Virus record (IMG/VR): IMGVR_UViG_3300027759_000053
Location: 80,479-144,478 of that record
DNA length: 64,000 nt
Strand: one strand, 5' to 3'
Origin: a virus
Shown: piece after piece, positions 8,399-17,002 of the stretch
Position numbering within the stretch: the first letter of the stretch is position 1
Layout of the letters: each line of letters starts with the position of its first letter
Translations under genes and position numbers: made by a program
The notes under the pieces: model-generated
The model's input: only the letters and a program-made list of their open reading frames with translations
The model's database searches: none
Told to the model about the DNA's origin: nothing

Positions 8399-8406
8399 TA
8401 TTTATG
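8399..8406 (-). promoter_or_regulatory. Late promoter box CATAAATA
   Basis: Minus-strand CATAAATA, 24 bases before the ferritin-like gene; it overlaps the stop codon of the sulfotransferase-like gene. Confidence 0.6.
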
Positions 8407-9082
8407 CTATTTTGTTGGCTGGATCGTCTATATTTCGATCTTTGTAGGGTCTGCGACCTGCTCGAATGTGCTCATCTAACCAATGTGTTTCAATTGGTGT
8501 AATGTATTTATGGTTAGCGTCTTTTTCTATAAAGTCATAAACGGAGTCGCTATTCCATGCAATAGGAAAATTCATAATTTTAGACAACCATTTAAGATAG
8601 TGCTTTCCGTGCAAGAAAAATGCTTCATGATCTACAAAATGTACTTCATGCTCACTAGTTAAAATGTTATCATAGTAGTATTCTTGTGCCGTTGCCAAGG
8701 AACTAAATCCGTTCATTAATCTTTGCTGCTGCACTGTGTTGATATTCTTATCACGTACAATTATAGCGATAGTTACTTGCACACCCAGCTTTCGCGCACG
8801 ATCAGCGACTTCACGAATTTTAGGAATAATACGAGTTCCGTCCATATAAACTGGACAAGATACATTGGCTAAAAAATACTGACTATTTGCAAATTTATCT
8901 ATAGTTAATCGTTCAGGAAATCGCCAGTATTCAGCAAATGGTTCTATATCACTAGGAACCCAATATTCTTTTTTAAGATCTTCCCATCCCTCAACATCTG
9001 GGTGTTGACTTAGAATTCTACTAAAAAGATGATTACCTGATCCTTGCGGTCCGGTAACAATTAATAAATGCTTGTTTGACAT
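8402..9082 (-). CDS. Sulfotransferase-like P-loop protein
   Basis: 226 aa. The N-terminal P-loop 'VTGPQGSGNHLFSRIL' (~9-24) and 'HPDVEGWEDL' match the PAPS-sulfotransferase fold seen in several T4-like phages. The acceptor is unknown; it could be host surface glycan or a virion protein. A second family member lies just upstream (9319-9903). Confidence 0.6.
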   Translation of the reverse strand: MSNKHLLIVTGPQGSGNHLFSRILSQHPDVEGWEDLKKEYWVPSDIEPFAEYWRFPERLTIDKFANSQYFLANVSCPVYMDGTRIIPKIREVADRARKLGVQVTIAIIVRDKNINTVQQQRLMNGFSSLATAQEYYYDNILTSEHEVHFVDHEAFFLHGKHYLKWLSKIMNFPIAWNSDSVYDFIEKDANHKYITPIETHWLDEHIRAGRRPYKDRNIDDPANKIA

Positions 9083-9091
9083 GTGCTATCC

Positions 9092-9322
9092 TTATTTGAA
9101 AAAATACATATAAATTAATCCAGGGATGATTATAAAAAACTGTGGGATAAAATTGAGCATCAGCGCACGTTCGTTCCAGCGATAGCCAACATAGATCCAG
9201 CCTGCGGCTCCAATCATTTGTAAGAAACTATTCCAGGGAGTTATACCTAGTACATGAAACACCATTGCTACTAAAATCGTACAGGCACTACTGTATTTAA
9301 TATACCAAACGTGATCTTTCAT
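9092..9322 (-). CDS. Small three-TM membrane protein
   Basis: 76 aa with three hydrophobic stretches (~9-28, ~32-48, ~54-73). It overlaps the sulfotransferase-like gene upstream by 4 bases. Function unknown. Confidence 0.6.
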   Translation of the reverse strand: MKDHVWYIKYSSACTILVAMVFHVLGITPWNSFLQMIGAAGWIYVGYRWNERALMLNFIPQFFIIIPGLIYMYFFK

Positions 9323-9903
9323 TTTATTACAGTTACTAATATATCTGGATGAATAACTGGAACTGCTACATCAGCATCAAAGTTTTCTTTAATCCAGTCT
9401 GCGGTAAAGTAATTCCACGTGGCACGTTTTTCACAGGCATACTGTAGCATTAATTTATTGTTCCTTGATATCTCGTGTAACATATCTGCTTCGTCTTGGT
9501 ACCATTTATAACTAGGGTACTTAATCTGAAATCCACCTGCTTCGTGCCACCAAGCAAAGCTGGCCATGTCCGGGCGATATACCAGCATGATCCAATCATC
9601 AGGATAATGACGTTCTATTTCAGCAAACTTATCGGGCCATTGATGGCTCTTGACCAAGCGACATCCACCTGGCTCGGTCCACGCTTGATCAATATGTTCT
9701 TGCCCCACCCAGCTGATCACAGGATCAAATTCCATCTTCCATCCAAAGTAAGCACCCACATGCCCTGTATAGGCATGATGCTCATATGTGCGTTCGGGTG
9801 TGCGATCGCTAGTATTGAATCCCGGAATGGATTCCAACGTTTGGGCAATGCCGCTCCAACGCGAGCCGGGAACGCCAGTAAAAAATATTCTGTCAGGTAG
9901 CAT
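9319..9903 (-). CDS. Sulfotransferase-like P-loop protein (second copy)
   Basis: 194 aa. 'FFTGVPGSRWSGIAQTL' (~7-23) is a sulfotransferase-type P-loop, with 'RLVKSHQWPDKFAEI' and 'DDWIMLVYRPD' resembling the 3'-phosphate-binding segment. Divergent from 8402-9082. It is transcribed divergently from the methyltransferase at 9917, with only 13 bases between the two starts. Confidence 0.55.
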   Translation of the reverse strand: MLPDRIFFTGVPGSRWSGIAQTLESIPGFNTSDRTPERTYEHHAYTGHVGAYFGWKMEFDPVISWVGQEHIDQAWTEPGGCRLVKSHQWPDKFAEIERHYPDDWIMLVYRPDMASFAWWHEAGGFQIKYPSYKWYQDEADMLHEISRNNKLMLQYACEKRATWNYFTADWIKENFDADVAVPVIHPDILVTVIK

Positions 9904-9916
9904 AATAAGTAATTAT

Positions 9917-10441
9917 ATGAATCAACAACTACTCAATAATTATTTCAGCCAGCACTGGCGTGGGCATCTTAATCTTTATCAATATTCTGGATTAAGTCTC
10001 GCTAAAAAAATTAACCCGGATGAATGGGTATTAGATGTTGGATGCGGGATAAATCCATTTAAAACGTTAATTGCTAACCTAGTGGGAATAGATCCTGCAT
10101 TTGAGCAAGCTGATCATCAAACCACAATTGAAGATTTCAAAACAGAACAACGATTCGACGTTGCATTTTGTTTAGGTAGTATAAACTTTGGCCCAGAAGA
10201 AACAATTAAGAAACAAATTAAGTGTATAGTTAATTTACTTAATCCTGCCGCTAGAATCTATTGGAGAGTTAATCCTGGGTTACAGGACCACGGAAACAAA
10301 GAGTGTAAAGAAATAGATTTTTTTCCATGGTCACCAAAACTATTAAAAGAATATGCCGAACAGTTTGGATTTGAAGCAGCGGATATCAAACAAGATCTAA
10401 ACAATAGACTTTATTGTGAGTGGACACGGTCTAATACTTAG
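9917..10441 (+). CDS. Class I SAM-dependent methyltransferase
   Basis: 174 aa. SAM motif I 'VLDVGCGINPFKTLI' (~37-51), acidic motif II 'VGIDPAF', motif IV-like 'FDVAFCLGSINFG'. The start at 9917 was preferred over an in-frame upstream ATG because the extension overlaps the divergent gene. Substrate unknown; its position next to sulfotransferase-like genes suggests surface or small-molecule modification. Confidence 0.8.
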   Translation: MNQQLLNNYFSQHWRGHLNLYQYSGLSLAKKINPDEWVLDVGCGINPFKTLIANLVGIDPAFEQADHQTTIEDFKTEQRFDVAFCLGSINFGPEETIKKQIKCIVNLLNPAARIYWRVNPGLQDHGNKECKEIDFFPWSPKLLKEYAEQFGFEAADIKQDLNNRLYCEWTRSNT

Positions 10442-10569
10442 TCCAATATATTTAAATTTCTATAGTCATTAAATGAACAATTCTAATCCTTAAATATTTG
10501 CGTGGACTTATTGACAAGCCCACTAACTGGCAAATGTCAACAGAACCACCACATACAAAGGAGGCAGTC

Positions 10570-11292
10570 TTGAGCAAACGCCGTAGAAGCGAAGTAACAC
10601 AATTATCTGTAGTAAGCAACATTGAACCATATCAAAAACAAAGAAAAACAATTGCACTAACGCCAAAAAGTCGTAACCAAGAAACATACATAGATTTACT
10701 AGAAGATCCCCAACGCTTAATAGTTTTCGCTACTGGCCCGGCAGGCACAGGTAAAACTATGCTGGCTGTGTTGGCCGCACTAAAAGCATTTAGAGCAGGA
10801 GAGTGCTCTCGAATTGTTATTACTAGGCCTGCAGTGGGCGTTGATGACGAGCAACATGGATTTTTGCCGGGTACATTGAATCAAAAGATGGAGCCATGGA
10901 CACGCCCTATCTTTGATATAATAGAGGAGTATTACAAACCACAGGAAGTAGCTCGTTTGCTAGACGAAAAATATATAGAGATTGCTCCACTAGCATACAT
11001 GCGGGGGCGGACATTTAAAAACTCGTGGATCGTTGCTGACGAAATGCAGAACGCCACGCCTTCTCAGATGAAAATGCTGCTCACTAGACTAGGAGAAAAT
11101 TCCAAGATGGTTGTAACAGGCGACACACAGCAGGCCGACCGTAAGGCCAAGGACAACGGATTGCTAGACTTTCAGCGGCTCATGGCCGACTTTGAAGACA
11201 GCCAATACATTGCTGGTGTGGAATTTGCCGTCAAGGATGTTCGTAGACATCCGGCTGTGGCAGAAGTTCTTAAATTGTACGGGGAGGATTAA
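10570..11292 (+). CDS. phoH: PhoH-family ATPase
   Basis: 240 aa. Walker A 'GPAGTGKT' (~56-63), 'RIVITRPAVGVDDEQHGFLP', Walker B 'WIVADEMQNATPSQMK' and 'VVTGDTQQ' are all diagnostic of PhoH. The start is taken as TTG at 10570 because AGGAGG lies 5 bases upstream; in-frame TTG (10498) and ATG (10534) lack one. PhoH is common in marine and freshwater phages and is often linked to phosphate stress or RNA metabolism. No Pho box is seen upstream here. Confidence 0.93.
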   Translation: MSKRRRSEVTQLSVVSNIEPYQKQRKTIALTPKSRNQETYIDLLEDPQRLIVFATGPAGTGKTMLAVLAALKAFRAGECSRIVITRPAVGVDDEQHGFLPGTLNQKMEPWTRPIFDIIEEYYKPQEVARLLDEKYIEIAPLAYMRGRTFKNSWIVADEMQNATPSQMKMLLTRLGENSKMVVTGDTQQADRKAKDNGLLDFQRLMADFEDSQYIAGVEFAVKDVRRHPAVAEVLKLYGED

Positions 11293-11309
11293 ATCATTGT
11301 AAATACTGA

Positions 11310-12311
11310 ATGCTAAGTTATTCTGAGATCCGCCGTGTTCATTTAGAAATATCAACTAGGTGCAATGCGGCGTGTCCTGAATGTCCAAGAAATTTTCGTG
11401 GTGTAGATATCGTAGACACCTATCCTGTTTGTGATATGAGCTTAGAGCAAGCTCAAAAAATCTTTACTGTTCCTTTTTTACAACAACTTGATCAAATATT
11501 AATTAACGGCAACTATGGTGATTTCATCACGGCCCGGGATGGTTTGTCAATTATTGAATACTTTGTTGCTGTAAATCCACAATTAAAAATTAGTATTAGT
11601 ACCAATGCTAGTGGGCGCCCACATATATGGCGTAGATTGGGTGAGCTTGGAGTAGAAGTTCAGTTTAGAATTGATGGATTGGCAGATACTCATCATCTAT
11701 ACAGACAATATACAAACTTTGAATTAATATTGGAGAATGCATTAAAGTTTATACAAGCAGGAGGCCGTGCTGTATGGGCAATGATTAAATTTGATCATAA
11801 CAAGCATCAGATATCTCAAGCCGAAATATTATCTAAAGCAATGGGATTTAAGAGATTTGAACTAGTTGATGCAGGTAGAGATAAAACTGTAGTCTTTACT
11901 AGAGATAAACAACTTAGTCACGTAATAGGCAATTACCAAGGGCCCACCGACTATGAAACATTATACAATCAGTATCAGCACTCTATTAGTGATCCGGGCA
12001 GTATTCTAAAAAAGATCAAAGTACAAGAAAGAGAAATAGACTGTTATTCGAATAAAAATCGTGAAATTTATATAGCAGCAAATGGTGAAGTTTATCCTTG
12101 TTGTTGGCTAGGGTTCTACCCATTGAGTAAAAAAGGAAACCCTAGTATGTATCAATTACGTCCGTTAGTCAAAGAAAACAATAGTTTTGATTACGGAATA
12201 GAACACGCAATTGCATGGTTCAATCAAATTGAAAGTACTTGGAGTAAGACTGTTCTAGAAGGAAAAATTTATAATTGCAACGAAACTTGCGGGAAGAGAA
12301 CATTAAGTTGA
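11310..12311 (+). CDS. Radical SAM protein with SPASM-like C-terminus
   Basis: 333 aa. The CxxxCxxC cluster is at Cys18, Cys22 and Cys25 ('STRCNAACPECPRNF'). The C-terminal region has 'DCYSNKNREIYIAANGEVYP', 'CCW' and 'CNETCGK', consistent with an auxiliary Fe-S (SPASM-type) domain. Such enzymes often modify peptides or proteins. The substrate is not evident. The start has no Shine-Dalgarno, but a TGTAAATA box ends 4 bases before ATG. It converges with and overlaps the nucleotidase gene by 43 bases. Confidence 0.8.
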   Translation: MLSYSEIRRVHLEISTRCNAACPECPRNFRGVDIVDTYPVCDMSLEQAQKIFTVPFLQQLDQILINGNYGDFITARDGLSIIEYFVAVNPQLKISISTNASGRPHIWRRLGELGVEVQFRIDGLADTHHLYRQYTNFELILENALKFIQAGGRAVWAMIKFDHNKHQISQAEILSKAMGFKRFELVDAGRDKTVVFTRDKQLSHVIGNYQGPTDYETLYNQYQHSISDPGSILKKIKVQEREIDCYSNKNREIYIAANGEVYPCCWLGFYPLSKKGNPSMYQLRPLVKENNSFDYGIEHAIAWFNQIESTWSKTVLEGKIYNCNETCGKRTLS

Positions 12312-12772
12312 TTAATGGTATCTGTATAATCTTTATGCAATATACCTATACCACCAGAGTTACGCCATTCTTCGATATTGCTTCGCCGATCGTCAATTAA
12401 TATATCACCAGGCTGACAATGTACATGTTTGTCTTTGCTAAAAGGACCAAACATGACAGGTATAGTTGCAAAGTAATTACGAGCCCAATACACTTTATCA
12501 TAGAATGCCCAAGGTACATCGTTACCTTTTGGCACTGCAGTTAGAAATTTAAGGTCGTATTGTTTTTTACTACAAAACTGTTCACACTGATAAACCAATT
12601 GACTGGCATAAGGTGTTGGAATCAGGTCACGATATAGTCTAGCATTAGTTGCCAGTTTATACCATGTTTCGTCGGGATAGATTCCTTGACTAGGTGGAAC
12701 ACCCAAGGTGCGAGCAGCGTATTCGTCGAAGTCAGCTACAACTCCGTCCATATCTAAGTAAAGTGTTGGCAT
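12269..12772 (-). CDS. HAD-family 5'(3')-deoxyribonucleotidase
   Basis: 167 aa. HAD motif I 'LYLDMDGVVADFDEY' (Asp7, Asp9) and motif IV 'ILIDDRRSNIEEW'. It matches the small NT5C-type nucleotidases common in T4-like phages, which dephosphorylate dNMPs during nucleotide recycling. Its 3' end overlaps the convergent radical SAM gene. Confidence 0.85.
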   Translation of the reverse strand: MPTLYLDMDGVVADFDEYAARTLGVPPSQGIYPDETWYKLATNARLYRDLIPTPYASQLVYQCEQFCSKKQYDLKFLTAVPKGNDVPWAFYDKVYWARNYFATIPVMFGPFSKDKHVHCQPGDILIDDRRSNIEEWRNSGGIGILHKDYTDTINQLNVLFPQVSLQL

Positions 12773-13009
12773 TTATTTTTTAAGTTTTGAATGTAATGCT
12801 TGTAGATAATTGGTTTGATTGTTTAATTTATTCTCAAGACGCTGTATAGTATCTTTTAACCTATGTACATCACCGGACAACATATTGATAACAGCGTCTT
12901 GATCACGCAATTTTACTTGATGTGTCATTAGATTGGGGCGCGGCGGTGCGTCAGGATCGACAGCACGTTTCTTCTTAGACCGCATGGCCTTAAACAATTT
13001 TGGGTTCAT
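12773..13009 (-). CDS. Small coiled-coil protein
   Basis: 78 aa. A basic, Pro-containing N-terminus precedes a C-terminal coiled coil ('VHRLKDTIQRLENKLNNQTN'). It overlaps the cupin gene upstream by 4 bases. A late box (GATAAATA, 13016-13023) places the predicted +1 one base before the ATG. Function unknown. Confidence 0.6.
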   Translation of the reverse strand: MNPKLFKAMRSKKKRAVDPDAPPRPNLMTHQVKLRDQDAVINMLSGDVHRLKDTIQRLENKLNNQTNYLQALHSKLKK

Positions 13010-13329
13010 ATATAGTATTTATCGTCGGGTACACTGGGAGTTTTAATGGCGAAAACTTCGGTGTCTTCGACGTATTCGGCGTAATATGCTTCCCCAGGTT
13101 CTAGTACGCAAATATCACCTACACCAAACTCAACATTGTTAATTATCATACGACCTCGAGTAATTAACTGTAGTTCTGTGGCTTTTAAATGGTAGTGCGG
13201 AACATCTTTTTTACCAGCTGGATTAGATTGCCAACAGGCTTCAAAATGTTCTGATTGTATAACAGCCTCAGGAAAGTTACCTACGAACCATCCTCGGTCG
13301 CCGGATTCACTGTGTTTGAGTTTCTTCAT
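13006..13329 (-). CDS. Cupin-fold protein
   Basis: 107 aa. Cupin motif 1 'GKKDVPHYHLKATELQLITR' (HxH...E) and motif 2-like 'CVLEPGEAYYAEYVEDTE'. The start at 13329 is supported by AGGAG immediately upstream. The metal-binding His and Glu are present; the reaction is unknown. It overlaps its neighbours at both ends. Confidence 0.75.
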   Translation of the reverse strand: MKKLKHSESGDRGWFVGNFPEAVIQSEHFEACWQSNPAGKKDVPHYHLKATELQLITRGRMIINNVEFGVGDICVLEPGEAYYAEYVEDTEVFAIKTPSVPDDKYYI

Positions 13330-13675
13330 TCTTCTCCTCTGCTTGCATTTCATCGAGCATTTTGTTGAAATATTCTGCATCAAGTTGAACCATTACGTCG
13401 GTGATATACTTGTGATAGCCTTTAAAGAAATACTTAAACAATTCGTCAAAGTTTTTATTACCGTTAAACACATTTGTTTGTACCTGCTTCTCACTGAGAT
13501 TCATGATGATCTTAGCACCAGTGATATCTTTTGAACGCAGCCTTGTGCTGACTTGAACCTGTTCGTCGTATTGATGATTAGCAGGATCTTTCATGTAACC
13601 TGCGATATGTGTCATCTTGGGATTCTTTGGTCTAGTTACGTAATGTGCTACAAGATAAATTGATTTAGTTTTCAT
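13307..13675 (-). CDS. Hypothetical protein downstream of clamp loader
   Basis: 122 aa with an acidic Glu/Gln tail. It overlaps the clamp-loader gene by 4 bases, the position occupied by gp62 or regA in T4, but I see no convincing similarity to either. Confidence 0.55.
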   Translation of the reverse strand: MKTKSIYLVAHYVTRPKNPKMTHIAGYMKDPANHQYDEQVQVSTRLRSKDITGAKIIMNLSEKQVQTNVFNGNKNFDELFKYFFKGYHKYITDVMVQLDAEYFNKMLDEMQAEEKNEETQTQ

Positions 13676-14595
13676 GATATTTGACTAAGTTCTACTAAGG
13701 TTGCCGAAAGATTGATTTCAAAGTCTGCTACTAACGAATGCGTAGCTGCACCTTTGCGTATAATTTTAATTGCCTCATCTTGCCCTTCTGGTGTAGGCGA
13801 CCACAAATCCAAATTCTGATACATCCAAGTAAAGATCTCTTCCATGTCATCGGCAGTGGCATGAGTACATAGTAGTGTTCGTGCCCCTCTTAAGTCACCT
13901 TTCTTAAATAGTTCCACAACTCCTAGTTTATAGTCCATAGTACTAGCATCGCCGGCACTTTTAGAAATAGTTAACGCACCACTTACACTATTACTTTGTA
14001 AAAGTTTTAAACAACTACGTAGATCCGGATACGTGGCTTTAACATAACTATCAATGGTGTCAAGATCAAATTCTACACCTTCAGTGACCAACACCGTGGC
14101 AGCACGAGCAGTAAACTCTGTTTGATCTGTTTTATCAATTACAATTTGTGTGCATCGACTCTTTAGTGGATTAATAATCTTGTGTGCTAGATTTGCAGTT
14201 AAGATAAACCTAGCCTGGCTTTGATATGTCTCCATTAAGCCACGCAAAATAGCCTGTGCATTGTGTGACAGATAATCTGCTTCGTCTAATAGTACAATTT
14301 TTAAATCACCAAATGGCATTGTGCTAACAAAGCCTTCAATTTTGCTTTTAAGAAATTCTACACCATTGTCGCGGCTGGCATTGACTTGTAGGAAGTCATA
14401 CGGATCAATGTCCAAACTGTTAACTAGAATTTTAGCCAATGTTGTTTTACCAGTACCAGCTGGACCAGTGAACAGTAAATGCGGAACACTTTTTTCCTTG
14501 ATAAAGTATTCAATTTGTTCACGTTGGCCAGGGTCAGTGAATACATACCCATCTATTGTTGATGGGCGATATTTCTCAGTCCAAAGTTCTTTCAT
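13672..14595 (-). CDS. Sliding-clamp loader large subunit (T4 gp44-like)
   Basis: 307 aa RFC/gp44-type AAA+ ATPase that loads the sliding clamp. Seen: 'LWTEKYRPSTIDGYV' N-terminus; Walker A 'GPAGTGKTT' (44-52); Walker B 'IVLLDEADYLS'; sensor/arginine-finger region 'NPLKSRCTQIVID'. Length fits T4 gp44 (319 aa). It is coupled by a 4-base overlap to an FkbM methyltransferase gene upstream. Confidence 0.93.
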   Translation of the reverse strand: MKELWTEKYRPSTIDGYVFTDPGQREQIEYFIKEKSVPHLLFTGPAGTGKTTLAKILVNSLDIDPYDFLQVNASRDNGVEFLKSKIEGFVSTMPFGDLKIVLLDEADYLSHNAQAILRGLMETYQSQARFILTANLAHKIINPLKSRCTQIVIDKTDQTEFTARAATVLVTEGVEFDLDTIDSYVKATYPDLRSCLKLLQSNSVSGALTISKSAGDASTMDYKLGVVELFKKGDLRGARTLLCTHATADDMEEIFTWMYQNLDLWSPTPEGQDEAIKIIRKGAATHSLVADFEINLSATLVELSQIS

Positions 14596-15392
14596 AGATT
14601 ATCTTGATGTAAGCAAACCAAATCTTCACAGCGAACACTAGGGTCTGCTGGTTCCATTGTTTCGGGGTTGAATGCTGCGTATCCTGCTTCGTCTATTACT
14701 TTAAATAATTCTGCTGTGTCTGCTGCACTATATTGAGCGAACCACTCAGTGAACAGCACAGGTTTATATTTTACTAGAATATCACGAATATTGCGAATGA
14801 TTTCTATGTCATGGCCTTCAGTGTCAGTTTTAATAAATCCAATCTTTGCAATTTCTTCTGCAGTTAGATATTTGGTTAACATTGTTTCTAGTGTCATACC
14901 GGTCACTGTGATACTTTCGCCACTCATACCTTGCATCCTGGCAGTGGTTTCAGCATCCCAAGTTTCGCCAACTAGGCCACCGTTACACATACCATTTTGA
15001 TGATCTTTGAATGTGAGGCCATCGGCATTTTGATTTGTAACAGCTTCGGTAGCAACAACAAATCGACCTAGATGTGTGTTAACGCCACAGTTGAATTTCA
15101 AGTAAGGCAGTACAACAGGATTGGGTTCCACAGTCAACACAGTTGATCGACATTGTGTCATCATGGGTATAGCAGTATCTCCTGAATGCCCACCAATATC
15201 AATACAAGTCATTCCGGGCTTGATCCACTGGCTCCAATGATTTTTAACAATATAGTAATCAAAGATAGTTTTAAAATCAGGCACTTGTTCATATTGATGA
15301 TCCATTTCAAACCAGTAGCAACTCTGGTCAGGCCAGCCGTACTCATCCAGGTCCAACTTGTGACCTGTTCTAAAAGGTAATGTTGTTATCAT
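14592..15392 (-). CDS. FkbM-family methyltransferase
   Basis: 266 aa. 'GMTCIDIGGHSGDTAIPMMT' is the SAM motif; 'FIKTDTEGHDIEIIRNIRDI' is the characteristic FkbM post-core segment. FkbM enzymes methylate sugar hydroxyls, so glycan modification is possible. It overlaps genes on both sides by 4 bases. Confidence 0.82.
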   Translation of the reverse strand: MITTLPFRTGHKLDLDEYGWPDQSCYWFEMDHQYEQVPDFKTIFDYYIVKNHWSQWIKPGMTCIDIGGHSGDTAIPMMTQCRSTVLTVEPNPVVLPYLKFNCGVNTHLGRFVVATEAVTNQNADGLTFKDHQNGMCNGGLVGETWDAETTARMQGMSGESITVTGMTLETMLTKYLTAEEIAKIGFIKTDTEGHDIEIIRNIRDILVKYKPVLFTEWFAQYSAADTAELFKVIDEAGYAAFNPETMEPADPSVRCEDLVCLHQDNL

Positions 15393-15811
15393 TCGTATTG
15401 TTCTCTACGTTTGCGTTCTGCATGTACTGCGGTTGAAATGGTGTTTATATCTTCGGGTTCATCATCAGAGACAAAGATGATTGCTTCAGGATCTGCGCGA
15501 CGTATAACAAACTCTTCTTCATCCTTGACAATCTTGAGACCACGACTCCATCGTCCGTGTTCGACTAGTATCCATTGCCCTACTTGAACATCTTTTTGTT
15601 CTGGACCAATGGCATATACTTTTGACCACCGGGGACGGATACCATCCGTCTTTCCGTCGTCGCCGAGCAAAAGTATTCCACTGGCCAATTTACGATCATT
15701 GAAGTCCATGTCGGTGACAATAACACTGTCATGCAACGGTTTGATTTCACCTTCTATTTCTATTCCAAATTGATATCCACGTTTTTGATCAAACGGATTT
15801 GAGACTGCCAT
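15389..15811 (-). CDS. GroES/gp31-like co-chaperonin
   Basis: 140 aa. 'IKPLHDSVIVTDMDFNDRKL' and 'RWSKVYAIGPEQKDVQVGQW', then 'ILVEHGRW', follow the GroES pattern (PLxDrVlv, a glycine-rich mobile-loop-like segment, VvAvGxG, vkvGDxVl). T4 gp31 replaces GroES for folding the major capsid protein. It is longer than GroES (~97 aa) because of N- and C-terminal extensions. Assigned by pattern only. Confidence 0.6.
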   Translation of the reverse strand: MAVSNPFDQKRGYQFGIEIEGEIKPLHDSVIVTDMDFNDRKLASGILLLGDDGKTDGIRPRWSKVYAIGPEQKDVQVGQWILVEHGRWSRGLKIVKDEEEFVIRRADPEAIIFVSDDEPEDINTISTAVHAERKRREQYE

Positions 15812-15823
15812 TGATTCCTCTCT

Positions 15824-16228
15824 TTAGATTCTTGATGGACCAGTTTTTTTAGCAGTTGGCGCTACTGGTAATTGATTTGTTGACACTGATGCTGCTAGAC
15901 TTCCACGCAAGGTTGATCGTGGTGCTTCTTCTTCGACGATTTCCTGAGTAGCAGTTTCTGCAACAGGCTCGACCCAATCGTCAGTTAGTTCTTTTCGAAC
16001 AGGTTTTTTATGAGGTTCAAGTGGAGTATCAACAGCAACTGGAGTGTTTAGTTTGTAATACTCACTCATTACTTGACTTTTTGACATTTCCACAACACCG
16101 CCAGGCCCTAATTGATCACCTCTAGCGTTTACTCGCATATTACCTACTGCAATAGTATCTTCGTTAGTAGCAATAATGGCATCAATATTAATCTTTTTGC
16201 CATTTGCTGTAGTATAAACTCGTTTCAT
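15824..16228 (-). CDS. Hypothetical phage protein with disordered tail
   Basis: 134 aa. The N-terminal half is β-rich ('NMRVNARGDQLGPGGVVEMS'); the C-terminal half is Pro/Thr/Glu-rich and likely disordered. It has AGGAGG before the start and a late box 20 bases upstream. Virion or assembly role possible; not recognised. Confidence 0.55.
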   Translation of the reverse strand: MKRVYTTANGKKINIDAIIATNEDTIAVGNMRVNARGDQLGPGGVVEMSKSQVMSEYYKLNTPVAVDTPLEPHKKPVRKELTDDWVEPVAETATQEIVEEEAPRSTLRGSLAASVSTNQLPVAPTAKKTGPSRI

Positions 16229-16247
16229 GTATAGCCTCCTATGTTCC

Positions 16248-16255
16248 TATTTACC
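16248..16255 (-). promoter_or_regulatory. Late promoter box GGTAAATA
   Basis: Minus-strand box; the predicted +1 at ~16242 leaves a 14-base leader carrying AGGAGG. Confidence 0.5.
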
Positions 16256-16769
16256 GCAAAAATTCCTCAATATCTAAATCATAATATATGCTGTTAATTT
16301 TGTGAACACCTAGTAAGTATAACACATAACTAGCAACACTACTACCTCTACCAACTCCCCAAACTATATTATTGGTACGCCATGTATCCACTACGTATTT
16401 TAATTGTCGTAGTAAGTTAAATAAATTTCTTTCTTGGTACAATAGTAATTCTTGGCCTACACGTTGTAATTCTTGTTGTGTTTTACATTGACCCAACACC
16501 CATTGTGCAATATCTAAACTCAAATATTCTTCGGGCATGTGCCACAAACTTTGTTGAGTTTGATGAAACATATCAACATCGTAATTGGGTGGGCAAGGGT
16601 GATATTCTCCAACCAATGGAAGATCAGCATAAGTGTCACGAACTGCGCTGTTGTACTGATCCCAATCTTCTACAAAAAATTTACCAATGTCAACATCGGG
16701 CTGTTGGTACAATATTTCGCAAAGTTGATTGGTGATTGTGTATGCCTGACCAAACTTATCGTACTTCAT
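16251..16769 (-). CDS. Stand-alone fragment resembling DnaE (Pol III alpha)
   Basis: 172 aa. The C-terminal half has 'VVDTWRTNNIVWGVGRGSSV' and 'SYVLYLLGVHKINSIYYDLD', matching the DnaE segment GPGRGSAAGSLVAYALGIT...LLFERFL at the PHP/palm boundary. The catalytic Asp residues of the polymerase palm lie beyond this segment and are absent, so it cannot be a polymerase. It may be a degenerate remnant or a dedicated replisome-binding protein. It overlaps the upstream gene by 4 bases. Confidence 0.6.
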   Translation of the reverse strand: MKYDKFGQAYTITNQLCEILYQQPDVDIGKFFVEDWDQYNSAVRDTYADLPLVGEYHPCPPNYDVDMFHQTQQSLWHMPEEYLSLDIAQWVLGQCKTQQELQRVGQELLLYQERNLFNLLRQLKYVVDTWRTNNIVWGVGRGSSVASYVLYLLGVHKINSIYYDLDIEEFLR

Positions 16770-17002
16770 TTGATATCAATTATTCCTTTGAGTTTGTCGT
16801 TCTTGGCTTCCATCTCTTCTAGTGTTTTACGATTACGCTTATCCATTTCATAGCGATAGTTTTCTATAATCATTTGCATCTGTGGGATTATGCTTGTGGG
16901 TCCTGAACGATATGCTTGATTCATCTTGGCCATTAACTCATTGTATTTTTTATGCAAATCTTCATTGGATAAATTAGATAAGTCGGATACAAGTGGGTGC
17001 AT
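16766..17002 (-). CDS. Small helical hypothetical protein
   Basis: 78 aa, strongly helical with a coiled-coil C-terminus ('KRNRKTLEEMEAKNDKLKGI'). It shares one base with the MazG gene's stop and 4 bases with the DnaE-like gene, so it is translated as part of the same unit. Confidence 0.55.
   Translation of the reverse strand: MHPLVSDLSNLSNEDLHKKYNELMAKMNQAYRSGPTSIIPQMQMIIENYRYEMDKRNRKTLEEMEAKNDKLKGIIDIK

Noticed and set aside
11310-12311. PqqE partner for the phage PqqA
   Set aside because: Its cluster context and length differ from PqqE, and it is 34 kb away; no PqqD-like protein is next to it.
13307-13675. T4 gp62 or RegA, from its position after the clamp loader
   Set aside because: No sequence similarity that I can recognise.
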